64,000 bases of DNA, from contig JAJDVW010000013.1 in assembly GCA_022825925.1 (NCBI GenBank), positions 26,686 through 90,685 on the forward strand, read 5' to 3'. The translations under genes and the position numbers were made by a program. A model generated the notes under the pieces. That model was given only the letters and a program-made list of their open reading frames with translations. It ran no database searches and was not told the origin of the DNA. The stretch comes from Pseudomonadales bacterium. Its GTDB lineage: Bacteria; Pseudomonadota; Gammaproteobacteria; Pseudomonadales; Azotimanducaceae. Shown here one piece after another: positions 10,758 through 21,096 of the stretch. Within the stretch, counting starts at the first letter, position 1. Each line of letters begins with the position of its first letter.

Positions 10758-12038
10758 ATGGACTCCGCCGACTTCGCCAGATGGTTTCGGGACTCCACGC
10801 CCTACATCAGTGCGCACCGGCACCGGACGTTCGTCGTGATGCTGGGGGGCGACGCGCTCGCGTCGCCGAACCTCGTCAACACGGTGCACGACCTCGCGCT
10901 CCTGCAGGTGCTCGGGGTCCGGCTCGTGGTGGTGCATGGTGTCGCCGACGCATTGTCCGACGACGACCCCGCACCAGCCGACGGAGCGGCGATGGAGGCC
11001 GTCGTCGGGGCCATCGGCATCGCTCGAAGCCGCCTCGAGGCGCTCTTCTCCACCGGCGTCCCGTCGAGTCCCCTGCGGGCCACGCGCATCACGCTGGCGA
11101 GCGGCAACCTGGTGACCGCCAGGCCGGCCGGCGTCGTCGACGGGGTGGACCGCCTCCGCTCGGGGGAAGTGCGCCGCGTGCACGCCGCCGAGATCGACAG
11201 GCTGCTCGACAACGACGCGATCGTCCTCGTGCCGCCCATCGGCTACTCGAGCTCGGGCGCCGCCTACGTCCTGGCGCCCGAAACGCTGGCGGCCGAGGTG
11301 GCGGCGAGCGTCGGCGCCGACAAGCTCATCGTGTACGACGAGATCGAACGGGTGAACGACGCGGACGACATGACGCCGCAGGCCCTGGCCGACGCCCTGG
11401 ACGAGGGCGGCTTCGAACCAAGGACCGAGGTCCGGCTCCGCGCGATCCTGCAGGCGAACGAGGCCGGCGTGCCGCGGTGTCACCTCATCTCCTACCGGGT
11501 CGACGGCGCACTGCTGCAGGAGCTCTTCACGGCGGAGGGCGTGGGCACCCAGGTCTCGAAGGAGGACTACCGCGCGATCCGTCCGGCCACCAGCGCCGAC
11601 GTCGCCGGCATCGTCGAGCTGATCCGGCCGCTGGAAGAACGGGGGCTCCTGGTGCGACGGCCGCGCGACCGCCTGGAGGCGGAGATCGGGCGCTTCGCGG
11701 TCGCGGAGCTCGACGGTATCGTGGTCGGGTGCTGCGCCCTGTTCCCGCAGGGCGACGACGCCGTCGAACTGGCGTGCGTCGCCACGCACCCGGGCCACCG
11801 CTTCCGCGTCGGGGGCAGGACCCTCGGCGAACAGGTGTTGTCCCATGCCGAGGCCACCGCCCGCGCCGTCGGATTCCGGCGCATGTTCGTCCTCACCACG
11901 CAGGCGGAGGACTGGTTCGCCGAGCGGGGGTTCGTCCCCGCCTGCGTCGACGACCTCCCGGTGTCGCGCCAGGTCCTGTACAACTACCAGCGCAACTCGA
12001 AGGTCATGATCAAGGAGCTCGAAGGCAATGGCCGATAG
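10758..12038 (+). CDS. argA: Amino-acid N-acetyltransferase (N-acetylglutamate synthase)
   Basis: N-terminal amino-acid-kinase-like region (FVVMLGGDALASPNLVNTVHDLALL) plus C-terminal GNAT domain; 3' end overlaps ilvD. Confidence 0.92.
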   Translation: MDSADFARWFRDSTPYISAHRHRTFVVMLGGDALASPNLVNTVHDLALLQVLGVRLVVVHGVADALSDDDPAPADGAAMEAVVGAIGIARSRLEALFSTGVPSSPLRATRITLASGNLVTARPAGVVDGVDRLRSGEVRRVHAAEIDRLLDNDAIVLVPPIGYSSSGAAYVLAPETLAAEVAASVGADKLIVYDEIERVNDADDMTPQALADALDEGGFEPRTEVRLRAILQANEAGVPRCHLISYRVDGALLQELFTAEGVGTQVSKEDYRAIRPATSADVAGIVELIRPLEERGLLVRRPRDRLEAEIGRFAVAELDGIVVGCCALFPQGDDAVELACVATHPGHRFRVGGRTLGEQVLSHAEATARAVGFRRMFVLTTQAEDWFAERGFVPACVDDLPVSRQVLYNYQRNSKVMIKELEGNGR

Positions 12039-13695
12039 ACGTCCCTACTCCTCCATCGTCGTGGACGGCGTGGAACAGGCGCCGAGCCGCGCCATGCTGC
12101 GCCCGGTCGGTTTCGGAACCGAGGACTTCGACAAGCCGCAGATCGGCATCGCCTCGACCTGGAGCATGGTGACGCCCTGCAACATGCACATCGACGCGCT
12201 GGCCGAGGCCGCCGCCATGGGCGCCGACGAGGCCGGCGCCAAGAGCGTCGTCTTCAACACCATCACGGTGTCGGACGGCATCTCCATGGGCACGCCCGGC
12301 ATGCGCTATTCGCTGGTGTCCCGGGAGGTGATCGCCGACTCCATCGAGACCGTGGTCGGCGCGCAGGGGTTCGACGGCTTCGTCACCATCGGCGGCTGCG
12401 ACAAGAACATGCCCGCGTGCGCCATGGCGATGGCCCGGCTCGACCGCCCGAGCGTCTTCGTCTACGGCGGGACGATCCTGCCGGGGGCCGAGCGGCGCGA
12501 CATCATCTCGGTGTTCGAGGCCGTCGGCGCGCACGCGGCCGGAAAGATCGGCGACGTGGAACTGCTCGAGGTCGAGAAGACCGCGATCCCCGGACCCGGT
12601 TCCTGCGGCGGGATGTACACCGCGAACACCATGGCCTCCGCCATCGAGGCCCTGGGGCTGTCGCTGCCCAACTCGTCCGCCCAGAACGCGGTGAGCGAGA
12701 ACAAGCGCCAGGACAGCTACCGCGCCGGCGCAGCCGTCGCCCGCCTGATCGAACGCGGCATCAAGCCCTCCGACATCCTGTCCCGCGAGTCCTTCGAGAA
12801 CGCCATCACGGTCTGCATCGCCCTCGAGGGGTCGACCAACGCGGTGCTGCACCTGCTCGCGATCGCGAGCGCCGCGGGCATCCCACTCGAACTCGACGAC
12901 TTCACGCGCATCGGGGACCGCGTCCCGGTGCTCGCCGACATGCGTCCGGCCGGCCAGTACGCGATGTCCGAGCTGATCGAGATCGGCGGCATCCGGCCGC
13001 TCATGAAGACCCTTCTCGACGCCGGAATGCTGCACGGCGATTGCCTCACCGTGACCGGCCAGACCCTGGCGGAAGATCTCGAAGACGTCGCGGCGTATCC
13101 CGAGGGACAGCGGATCATCCGGCCCTTCTCGAACCCCATCAAGCCGGACAGCCACCTCGTCGTGCTCTACGGCAACCTCGCGCCGACCGGAGCGGTCGCC
13201 AAGATCACCGGTCACGAGGGCCTCGCCTTCACCGGCCGCGCGAAGGTCTATCACGGCGAGGAAGCGGCCATGGCGGCCATCATGGACGGCAGCGTCGAGC
13301 GCGGCGACGTGGTCGTGGTGCGTTACGAGGGACCGCGCGGCGGACCGGGCATGCGCGAGATGCTGAGTCCGACCAGCGCCATCAACGGCCGCGGTCTGTC
13401 CGAGGACGTGGCCCTCATCACCGACGGACGGTTCTCCGGGGGCTCCCACGGGTTCGTGATCGGCCACATCACGCCGGAGGCGTTCGAGGGCGGCCCCATC
13501 GCGCTGCTCGAGGACGGCGACGAGATCACGATCGACGCGGAACGCCGGCGCATCGACGTGGCGCTTTCCGACGAGGAACTCGCCCGGCGGCGTGCCGCGT
13601 GGACGCCCCCGGAGCCCTATGCGCGCAAGGGCGTGCTCGCGAAGTACGCGCGGCTGGTGAGTTCCGCGAGCGAGGGCGCCGTGACGGACGCATGA
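12028..13695 (+). CDS. ilvD: Dihydroxy-acid dehydratase
   Basis: GGCDKNMPACAMAMARLDRPSVFVYGGTI, GPGSCGGMYTANTM, DGRFSGGSHGFVIGHITPEA. Confidence 0.95.
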   Translation: MADRRPYSSIVVDGVEQAPSRAMLRPVGFGTEDFDKPQIGIASTWSMVTPCNMHIDALAEAAAMGADEAGAKSVVFNTITVSDGISMGTPGMRYSLVSREVIADSIETVVGAQGFDGFVTIGGCDKNMPACAMAMARLDRPSVFVYGGTILPGAERRDIISVFEAVGAHAAGKIGDVELLEVEKTAIPGPGSCGGMYTANTMASAIEALGLSLPNSSAQNAVSENKRQDSYRAGAAVARLIERGIKPSDILSRESFENAITVCIALEGSTNAVLHLLAIASAAGIPLELDDFTRIGDRVPVLADMRPAGQYAMSELIEIGGIRPLMKTLLDAGMLHGDCLTVTGQTLAEDLEDVAAYPEGQRIIRPFSNPIKPDSHLVVLYGNLAPTGAVAKITGHEGLAFTGRAKVYHGEEAAMAAIMDGSVERGDVVVVRYEGPRGGPGMREMLSPTSAINGRGLSEDVALITDGRFSGGSHGFVIGHITPEAFEGGPIALLEDGDEITIDAERRRIDVALSDEELARRRAAWTPPEPYARKGVLAKYARLVSSASEGAVTDA

Positions 13696-13778
13696 CGCTC
13701 TTCGCGGGGCTCCCCACCCTGCCTGTCGATCGTTTGCTAGCATAACGAGGCGCGCGAACTGCGCAGGGACCCCATCTC

Positions 13779-14090
13779 GTGCAGAAAGACTTCATGCCGC
13801 TGATCACTCGGCACAACTGGGTGTCAAGGCTCGCCATAGCGCTTTTCCTGGCGGGGCAAGCACTCTCCGTTGCCCATGCGAGTGAGTTCGGCCCGGGTCC
13901 CCACGCGCACGATGGCGTCGTCTGTCATGCAATCTCGACCGATGAGCAGGAAGGACTCCTTCCGACTGCAGATCTCGCTGCGCCGACGTTCATCGCCTTC
14001 GTCTCCGCCGTAGCCCAATCCGCGAGACAAGCACCGCCGAAGCGGCTGCACTCGATCCGTCCTCCGCCGACAGGCCCTCCCTCAATCTAA
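13779..14090 (+). CDS. Small exported His/Cys-containing protein, DUF2946-like, upstream of a TonB receptor
   Basis: N-terminal hydrophobic signal; FGPGPHAHDGVVCH motif; internal alternative start MPLITRH at about 13794. Confidence 0.5.
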   Translation: MQKDFMPLITRHNWVSRLAIALFLAGQALSVAHASEFGPGPHAHDGVVCHAISTDEQEGLLPTADLAAPTFIAFVSAVAQSARQAPPKRLHSIRPPPTGPPSI

Positions 14091-14186
14091 AGCTCCTTGA
14101 TTGCCTTGCACCGTCAGGAGCGGCACGCGTTTGTGCGCTGCGCCCTTGGCTTTGCAGTGTTTCAGAACGTTTACGGATTGAGAAAA

Positions 14187-16388
14187 GTGACCAAACACCG
14201 TTCCAAGACGGTGGCGCTCGCGTTCGCCGCCGCACTCACATTCCCATACGCGCTGCCTATTGCAGCCCAGACAGCACCGACCGACGACGCCGAGACAGTC
14301 GTCGAGGAAGTTTTCGTGATCGGCAAGCGCCGCGCGTACCAGGGGAACTTCGACAGTCTCGAACAACCATCCGCGGATCAGATCATCGCGGAAGACCTGC
14401 TTCGCGAAGTCGGTGCGATCAGCCTCGATGACGCGCTCGACCTGTCCGCATCCGTTGCACGCCAAAACAACTTCGGCGGCTTGTGGAACAGCTTTTCCAT
14501 TCGCGGCTTCTCGGGCGACATCAATCTGCCCAGCGGCTTCCTGGTGAACGGCTTCAATGCCGGCCGCGGGTTCGCGGGTCCACGGGACCTGGTGGGCATC
14601 GAGTCCGTGGAAGTGCTCAAGGGGCCGCGTTCGGCCCTGTTCGGCCGAGGCGAGCCCGGCGGCACGGTCAATCTTGTCACCAAGCGGCCCCAGTTCGAGA
14701 GGGCGGGGGACTTCCGCGCCACCCTCGGCCGCTGGGACCAGATGCGTTTCGAAGGGGATTTCCAAACCACGGCGGGAGCCAACGACGAGCTGGGGCTGCG
14801 CATCGTGGCATTCCACGAGGATGCGGAGAGCTTCAGGGATACGGTCGAGACCGGGCGCCTGGGCCTCTATCCGTCGGTCACCTGGGATGTCTCCGAGACG
14901 ACCAGCGTGACGTACGAACTGGAGTTCACGGAGCAGGAGATCCCCTTCGATCGAGGTGTCGCCTATTCGGAAACCCATGGCTTCACGCCGCGTGAGACTT
15001 TCGTTGGCGAACCCGGCGACGGGCCCATCGAGACCGAGGTGCTCGGCCATCAACTCGAAGCCCAGCACAACTTCTCCGACAACTGGAGTCTCCTGGCCGG
15101 TCTTGGCTACCGAGACACGTCTTTCGAAGGCAACGCATCGGAAACGAACTTCGGCGGACGCCAGACCTACTTCCTGGATGGTCGAAGCCTGTCGCGGTTT
15201 TTCCGCTATCGGAACTTCGAGTCGGACTACTCCGTAGCCCGCGCTGAAGTTGCGGGTGACTTCAACACCGGCTCACTGCGTCACAGACTGCTTGTCGGCG
15301 CCGACTATGACCGTTTCGACATCAGCCATTTCATCCTGCGTTACCGGCCGGGCTGGTTTCCGGGGGACACCGACATCAGCACGCTCGATCCGGCAGCGTA
15401 TCTTCTCCTGGACGTGTTCAATCCGGTCTATGGCCAGTTTCCGCGGCCCGTGCCTGGCCCGAACACGAACCGAAACGAAGAGCTGACAGGATTCGGCATC
15501 TATCTGCAGGACCAGATCGACATCACCGATCGGTTGCAGGTACGCATAGGCCTTCGCTGGGATGACTTCGAGCACGACTTGACCAACCTCAACGCGGTTC
15601 CCGCAAGGACGGCCACGTCATCGGACAGTCGCGTTTCACCGCAGTTTGGGGCGGTTTACCTGGTCAACGAGGGCTTGAGCCTCTACGCCTCCTATGGCGA
15701 GGGCTTCCGGCAGCAACCAGGGTCTGACTATCGAGGCAACCAGTTTGCGCCCAACCTCACGGAGTCTGCGGAGATTGGCCTGAAACTGGACATGGCCCAG
15801 TTTTCCGAGGGCGTCTCCGGCTCCCTCACGCTCTCGCTGTTCGAGATCGATCAGAGCAATATTCTGGTGAACGACGATCGCCCAGCGGCCGTGGCCGCAG
15901 GCTGGTTTTCCCATGACGCCGGAGAGGCGCGCAGCCGCGGGTTTGAAGTCGACGCGGAACTCGCCTTCGAGAACGGCTTCAAGCTATGGCTTTCCTACGC
16001 GTACACGGACGCCGAATTCACCACCACCAGTCTCGAAGCGGATTGGGGTGTGACCATCGAGGCCGGTGACCCGCTCATCAACTCGCCGGAACACCAGGTG
16101 AATCTGCAAATCAGCCAGGGCTTCCGAGTAGGCGGCATGGCTGCGCAGGTCGGCGCCGGTTTTCAACATACCGACCAGCGTCTTGGTTTTACGGCCTTTG
16201 ACTTCACCTTGCCCAGCTATACCACGGCGCGGTTCTTTGGCCAGATCAACCCCACCGAGCGTTTCGCCGTTCGCCTTGACCTGGACAACGCGTTCGACGA
16301 GGAGTACTACACGAATTCGTACGCCGACGTTTGGGTCGGACCGGGCGCACCCCGCCGCTACCGCCTGACGGCATCCTATTCGTTCTAG
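14187..16388 (+). CDS. TonB-dependent siderophore-type outer membrane receptor
   Basis: Plug motif VGIESVEVLKGPRSALFGRGEPGGTVNLVTKRP; beta-barrel ending in YRLTASYSF; GTG start after the leader region. Confidence 0.9.
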   Translation: MTKHRSKTVALAFAAALTFPYALPIAAQTAPTDDAETVVEEVFVIGKRRAYQGNFDSLEQPSADQIIAEDLLREVGAISLDDALDLSASVARQNNFGGLWNSFSIRGFSGDINLPSGFLVNGFNAGRGFAGPRDLVGIESVEVLKGPRSALFGRGEPGGTVNLVTKRPQFERAGDFRATLGRWDQMRFEGDFQTTAGANDELGLRIVAFHEDAESFRDTVETGRLGLYPSVTWDVSETTSVTYELEFTEQEIPFDRGVAYSETHGFTPRETFVGEPGDGPIETEVLGHQLEAQHNFSDNWSLLAGLGYRDTSFEGNASETNFGGRQTYFLDGRSLSRFFRYRNFESDYSVARAEVAGDFNTGSLRHRLLVGADYDRFDISHFILRYRPGWFPGDTDISTLDPAAYLLLDVFNPVYGQFPRPVPGPNTNRNEELTGFGIYLQDQIDITDRLQVRIGLRWDDFEHDLTNLNAVPARTATSSDSRVSPQFGAVYLVNEGLSLYASYGEGFRQQPGSDYRGNQFAPNLTESAEIGLKLDMAQFSEGVSGSLTLSLFEIDQSNILVNDDRPAAVAAGWFSHDAGEARSRGFEVDAELAFENGFKLWLSYAYTDAEFTTTSLEADWGVTIEAGDPLINSPEHQVNLQISQGFRVGGMAAQVGAGFQHTDQRLGFTAFDFTLPSYTTARFFGQINPTERFAVRLDLDNAFDEEYYTNSYADVWVGPGAPRRYRLTASYSF

Positions 16389-16396
16389 CCGGAGCG

Positions 16397-16434
16397 GGTC
16401 CGGAGCGCAACCACGACCGGTTGCGCCCCGGACC
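16397..16434 (+). terminator. Strong stem-loop after the TonB receptor (terminator-like, no clear U-tract)
   Basis: GGTCCGGAGCGCAACC-acgacc-GGTTGCGCCCCGGACC: 16-bp arms with one mismatch, 9 nt after the stop. Confidence 0.55.
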
Positions 16435-16465
16435 GCTACCGTCGTCTTTCCGTGCACCATCAGCC

Positions 16466-16804
16466 GTGACCAACGAAACCCCCGCCGCAACCCGGATCGC
16501 GTCGCTCGACATCCTGCGGGGCGTGGTCATCCTGCTGATGATGCTGGATCACGTTCGCGAGCGCTTCTACATGCACACACGGACCGGCGTTTACGTAGTG
16601 CATCTGTACGTCCTGTTGGCGGCGTACTGGGTCCTGTTCCTGATGTTTGGGCCAACACACGGGGAGCGTTTCGGCTTGAGCAACGTTGCCTGGATCTGGG
16701 TGGGAGCCGTCGCGCTCGTGCTGGCGCACTGTCCCATCGCCAGAGCCTTCGCGTCCTACAAGCATCGCGAGAAGCGCAACAAACCATGGCTGAGTTATTT
16801 CTAA
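16466..16804 (+). pseudogene. Internally deleted DUF1624/HGSNAT-like membrane acyltransferase (N- and C-termini only)
   Basis: RIASLDILRGVVILLMMLDHVRERFYMH runs directly into YVVHLYVLLAAYWVLFLMFG...WIWVGAVALVLAHCPIARAFASYKHREKRNKPWLSYF. Confidence 0.6.
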
Positions 16805-16824
16805 AGAACGGAGGATCTGGAACG

Positions 16825-17544
16825 ATGCCCGTACTGTCCGCCCAGGCGCTCAGCGTCGTACGCTCCAGCCAACAAGTGCTGAAGGACGTCTCCTTCAGCA
16901 TCCCGCAGGGCGAAGTTCATGCCTTGCTCGGTGGTAACGGCGCCGGCAAGTCAACCACCTTGCTGACCTTTCTCGGCTTCCTGGCGCCAGCTTCAGGGAG
17001 TGTGCATGTGCAGGGCCGCGACGTACACGAGAATCTGACCGCCGCCCGGCAAGCGATCGCCTACCTGCCCGAGTCGGCCACCTTGTATGGGCACTTGTCC
17101 GCCTATGAAAATCTCCGTTACTTCCTTTCGCTGGCGGGGACGGACACCGACCGGGACGGACTCGATGCCGCCTTGGACCGTGTGGCCCTGCAACCCGAAG
17201 CCCGGGGCACGCGGATGCAAACCTACTCCAAGGGTATGCGCCAGAAGGTGGCGATTGCCCTGGCCATCCTGCGGGATACGCCTATCCTGCTGCTGGACGA
17301 GCCGACATCGGGCCTCGATCCCGTGGCGATCGACGAGTTCAATCGGCTGGCCCGGGATCTGGCCAAGGCCGGCCGAACCATTCTCCTGGTCACCCACGAT
17401 GTCTACGGCGCCTGCCATGTAGCAGACCGCATCGACCTGTTGCAGAGTGGCGTACTCGTCGGTGCCTTCGACCGGCCGCCCGGCATGGACCGGATCGACA
17501 CGGAGGCGGTGCATGCCGCCTTCGCGAAGCATGCGGCAGCATGA
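16825..17544 (+). CDS. ABC transporter ATP-binding protein
   Basis: Walker A LLGGNGAGKSTTL, YSKGMRQKVAIALAIL signature, LLLDEPTSGLDP; GGAGGA upstream of ATG 16825. Confidence 0.93.
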   Translation: MPVLSAQALSVVRSSQQVLKDVSFSIPQGEVHALLGGNGAGKSTTLLTFLGFLAPASGSVHVQGRDVHENLTAARQAIAYLPESATLYGHLSAYENLRYFLSLAGTDTDRDGLDAALDRVALQPEARGTRMQTYSKGMRQKVAIALAILRDTPILLLDEPTSGLDPVAIDEFNRLARDLAKAGRTILLVTHDVYGACHVADRIDLLQSGVLVGAFDRPPGMDRIDTEAVHAAFAKHAAA

Positions 17545-18983
17545 CGATGAACCGAATACTCGCGATAGCACGAGAAGAGGTACGGCTGTGGCTGAGATCA
17601 CGGCTCGCGCCGTACACGTTGCTGATCGTTGCCGCGTTGCTGACGGCCACCAGCATCGCCACCGCACTCAGGATGAGCGAGGAACATCGGGGACGCTCCG
17701 AACAGCAGGCACTGGCGGAAGAGACTTTTCTGGCCCAGCCGGATCGTCACCCACACAGAATGGTGCACTACGGGCACTACGTTTTTCGCGCGCCACCGCC
17801 GCTCGCGATGATCGATCCCGGGGTCGACGCGGTCACCGGGCAATCGATATTTCTGGAAGGCCATCGGCAAAACACGGCGATGTTCGCCGATGCCAGGGCG
17901 AGCGCCGACCTCGGCGGATTCGAGGGGCTGACCGCAGCCCTGGTGTATCAAATGTTCGTACCCCTGCTGCTGATCGCCCTCGGCCATGGCCTGATCATCC
18001 GTGAGCGCGAAGAAAAGACGCTGGCGCCGTTGCTGGCCCAGGGCGTGGCGGGAATCGAACTGTACGTGGGCAAGTGGATTGCCCTGGCGGGAGTTGCGCT
18101 GGCGCTGCTGTTGCCGTTGGCCGTCGTGTCGGCCGCGGCTGTCGCTGCTGGCGGGTCGATGCCGGCGAACGCGGGAATCATCGGCCTCTATGCGCTCTAT
18201 CTGCTCGTCTGGTGCGGCCTGATCCTGCTGGTATCGGCGCTGGTCCGGTTGCGCGCGCCGTCCCTCGGCGTTCTTGTGCTGTTCTGGCTCGGCACCGCCT
18301 TGATCGTCCCGCGCATGGCCGTCGAATCCGCCAGTGCGGTCCTGCCCATTCCGGGGAAGCTCACGACCGACCTGCGCATGCAGGAGGAACTGCGCGAAGT
18401 CGGCGATGGCCACAACGCCGCCGCGCCGCAATATCAGCAGCTTCGGGCGAATCTGTTGGCGCAATACGATGTCGATCGCGTGGAAGACCTGCCGGTCAAC
18501 TTCCGCGGCGTCGTCGCGGAGTCCGCGGAAGCCGATCTGACGGAGGTGATGAACAGGTATGCCGAGGAGCGCATGGCGCTCGAAGCGCGTCAGGCCCGGT
18601 TCGCCGAGACCTTCGGCTGGCTTTCGCCGGTCGTTGCGGTTGCGGCGGGTTCCCGTGCGCTTTCGGGAACCGATCTCGCGACTCACCACCGATTTCTGCG
18701 CGAAGCCGAGGAAGTGCGCTTCGACTTCGTGCAGGGCCTTAATCGAGTCCATGTGGAGCAACTCGCCTATAGCGTCGACATGAGTCGCAGCATCGATGCC
18801 GAATCCGAACGGCGCACCCGCATGTCAGCCGAAAACTGGAACGTGCTCGATGAATTTTCCTTCCGGCCCGCCGCGGCCGGCGAACGCCTGGCTCGCGCCG
18901 GCGCGCCCCTGGCCATGCTGTTCGCCTGGTTCGGGTTGCTGACGGCCGGCGGTGTCCACGCAGCGCGAAGGATGCAGCCATGA
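17541..18983 (+). CDS. ABC-2 type permease with DUF3526-like domain
   Basis: IIREREEKTLAPLLAQGV, multiple TM segments, large extracytoplasmic insert; overlaps the ATPase stop. Confidence 0.8.
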   Translation: MTMNRILAIAREEVRLWLRSRLAPYTLLIVAALLTATSIATALRMSEEHRGRSEQQALAEETFLAQPDRHPHRMVHYGHYVFRAPPPLAMIDPGVDAVTGQSIFLEGHRQNTAMFADARASADLGGFEGLTAALVYQMFVPLLLIALGHGLIIREREEKTLAPLLAQGVAGIELYVGKWIALAGVALALLLPLAVVSAAAVAAGGSMPANAGIIGLYALYLLVWCGLILLVSALVRLRAPSLGVLVLFWLGTALIVPRMAVESASAVLPIPGKLTTDLRMQEELREVGDGHNAAAPQYQQLRANLLAQYDVDRVEDLPVNFRGVVAESAEADLTEVMNRYAEERMALEARQARFAETFGWLSPVVAVAAGSRALSGTDLATHHRFLREAEEVRFDFVQGLNRVHVEQLAYSVDMSRSIDAESERRTRMSAENWNVLDEFSFRPAAAGERLARAGAPLAMLFAWFGLLTAGGVHAARRMQP

Positions 18984-20248
18984 CCGGACTGATCCGGGAA
19001 ATCCGCTTTCTTTCGAGTGACCGGACGGCCTTGCCGTGGCTGGGAATCGCGGCGCTCGTCGCTGCCCTGTCGGTGGTATTGGGGCTGCGCGAAACAGCCT
19101 CGCAACGCGCGGTCCTGAGTGATTTGATCGAACTCGACCGCGCTGAACGGGAAGTGGTCGGGGAGCTGTACCGAGACTGGGGAGACGCGGCCTATTACAC
19201 TTTCCATCTAACCTACGATTCGCCGTCGGATTTCGCATTCGCCGCGCTGGGCCAACGCGATACTTCTCCCTGGAAGCACAGCATCCGGGCACTCGCACTG
19301 GAAGGGCAGATCTACGAAACCGACGCGGAGAATCCCGACTTTGCCCTGATCGGCCGTTTCGACTTCGCGTTCGCCGCGAATCTGCTCGCCCCGCTTTTGC
19401 TGATTCTCCTGTTGCATGATCTGCGCTCCGGGGAGCGCACCGCCGGACGCCATGAGTTGCTCAACGCGACAGCGGCGGTCCGGGGCAGCCCCTGGTTTGC
19501 GCGGGCGGCCTTGCGGGTCGGAGCGCTGATGCTCTGCCTGATCGCTCCACTCTGGGCCGGCGGTCTGCTTGCCGGCACGGGCGCTTCGGACCTGGCGCTT
19601 GCAAGCCTCATCGTGGCCTTGCACCTTGGATTCTGGTGGGGCGTTTGCGCAATCGCCGATCGTTTCGGCTGGAGCAGCCCCATCAACCTGACCGTGCTGA
19701 TCGGCGCCTGGCTGGCCCTCGCCGTAATCGTCCCGGCGGCCATCAAGCTATCGGTGGAGGCTGCCGTACCCTTGCCGGATGGAGGCGACATCCTCTTGAC
19801 CCAGAGGGAGGCGGTCAACGACGCCTGGGATCTGCCGAAGTCCGAGACGATGGGGCCCTTTATCGAGCGCCATCCCGAATGGGCGGATTACACGGAAGTC
19901 AGCCAGCCATTCGAATGGAAGTGGTACTACGCCTTCCAGCAGGTCGGCGACCAGATAGCCGAGCCGCTGTCGGAGGCCTATCGCGAAGGGCGCATCGAAC
20001 GTGATCGGCGGGCCGGAACGCTCGCCTGGCTTTCGCCCCCCGCACTCGCTGAGCGCGCCCTGCAAGGCCTTGCGGGCACGGACATGGCGGCCTCCCTGGC
20101 GTATGAACAACGGGTGCGCGACTTTCACGCCGCCCTCAGGACCTACTACTACCCCAGGCTGTTTCGCGATGAGGTCTTCTCGGACGCAAGCCTCGGGCAG
20201 CGGCCCGAGTTCCGCGTCGCGGGCAAACGAGTCGACCGCCCGGACTGA
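18980..20248 (+). CDS. ABC-2 type permease with DUF3526-like domain (paralog of preceding)
   Basis: DLRSGERTAGRHELLNATAAVRGSPWFARAALR; same architecture; 4-nt overlap with upstream permease. Confidence 0.8.
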   Translation: MTGLIREIRFLSSDRTALPWLGIAALVAALSVVLGLRETASQRAVLSDLIELDRAEREVVGELYRDWGDAAYYTFHLTYDSPSDFAFAALGQRDTSPWKHSIRALALEGQIYETDAENPDFALIGRFDFAFAANLLAPLLLILLLHDLRSGERTAGRHELLNATAAVRGSPWFARAALRVGALMLCLIAPLWAGGLLAGTGASDLALASLIVALHLGFWWGVCAIADRFGWSSPINLTVLIGAWLALAVIVPAAIKLSVEAAVPLPDGGDILLTQREAVNDAWDLPKSETMGPFIERHPEWADYTEVSQPFEWKWYYAFQQVGDQIAEPLSEAYREGRIERDRRAGTLAWLSPPALAERALQGLAGTDMAASLAYEQRVRDFHAALRTYYYPRLFRDEVFSDASLGQRPEFRVAGKRVDRPD

Positions 20249-20322
20249 CCCAGCCCTTCGCCTACGGGGGTCATGCACGATGTCAAGACGGGAGGGGACA
20301 AGCCCAGGGCCAAGCCCGCCCC

Positions 20323-21096
20323 CTACGACGGTCCGCGCCAGGCCGGGGCGTCGATGCTGCGTCCGGTGACGCCGGCGGAGTCCGGCCCCATGAGCCAGAG
20401 GTAGAGGTCCATGTGCGCCTCGGGCTCCGGCAGGGTGGCCGGGTCCTCCGCCGGGTACGCCGCCGCGCGCATGGCGGTCCTCGTGCCGCCCGGGTTGAGC
20501 GCGTTGACCCGCACGCGGCCGGGGCTCTCGAGTTCGTCCGCGAGCGTCTGCGACAGCCCCTCGGTGGCGAACTTCGAGACCGCGTACGCGCCCCAGTACG
20601 CCCTGCCGACGCGGCCGACGCCGGACGACGTGAAGACGATGGACGCATCGAGCGCCGCTTCGAGGAGCGGCAGCAGCGCGCGGGTGAGCAGCACGGGGGC
20701 CATGGCGTTCACCTGCATTACCTCCGCCCAGGCGGCCGCCGGGTAGTGCGCGACGGGGACCCGGGGTCCCAGGACCGACGCGTTGTGGAGGATGCCGTCC
20801 AGGCGGCCGTAGTCGTCGCGGATCGCTTCCGCCAGGTTGTCCGCCGCTTCCTCGTCCAGTGCCGCGAGGTCCGCCGGCACGATGACGGGCTTCGTGGCGG
20901 TCTCCGCCGCGATGACGTCGAAGACCGCTTCCAGCTTGCTGCGCGTGCGCCCGAGCAGCACGACATCCGCGCCGTGGCGCGCGTAGGCGAGCGCCGCGGC
21001 GCGGCCGATGCCGGCGCCCGCGCCCGTGACCAGCACGACGCGGTTCTCGAGGAGGTCGGCGGCCGGCCGGTAGCGGGGCTTGCGGCCCCGGGTCAC
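20323..21096 (-). CDS. yciK: YciK-like SDR family oxidoreductase
   Basis: LLENRVVLVTGAGAGIGRAAALAYARHGADVVLLGRT; YAVSKFATEG; overlaps ubiG stop. Confidence 0.88.
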   Translation of the reverse strand: MTRGRKPRYRPAADLLENRVVLVTGAGAGIGRAAALAYARHGADVVLLGRTRSKLEAVFDVIAAETATKPVIVPADLAALDEEAADNLAEAIRDDYGRLDGILHNASVLGPRVPVAHYPAAAWAEVMQVNAMAPVLLTRALLPLLEAALDASIVFTSSGVGRVGRAYWGAYAVSKFATEGLSQTLADELESPGRVRVNALNPGGTRTAMRAAAYPAEDPATLPEPEAHMDLYLWLMGPDSAGVTGRSIDAPAWRGPS

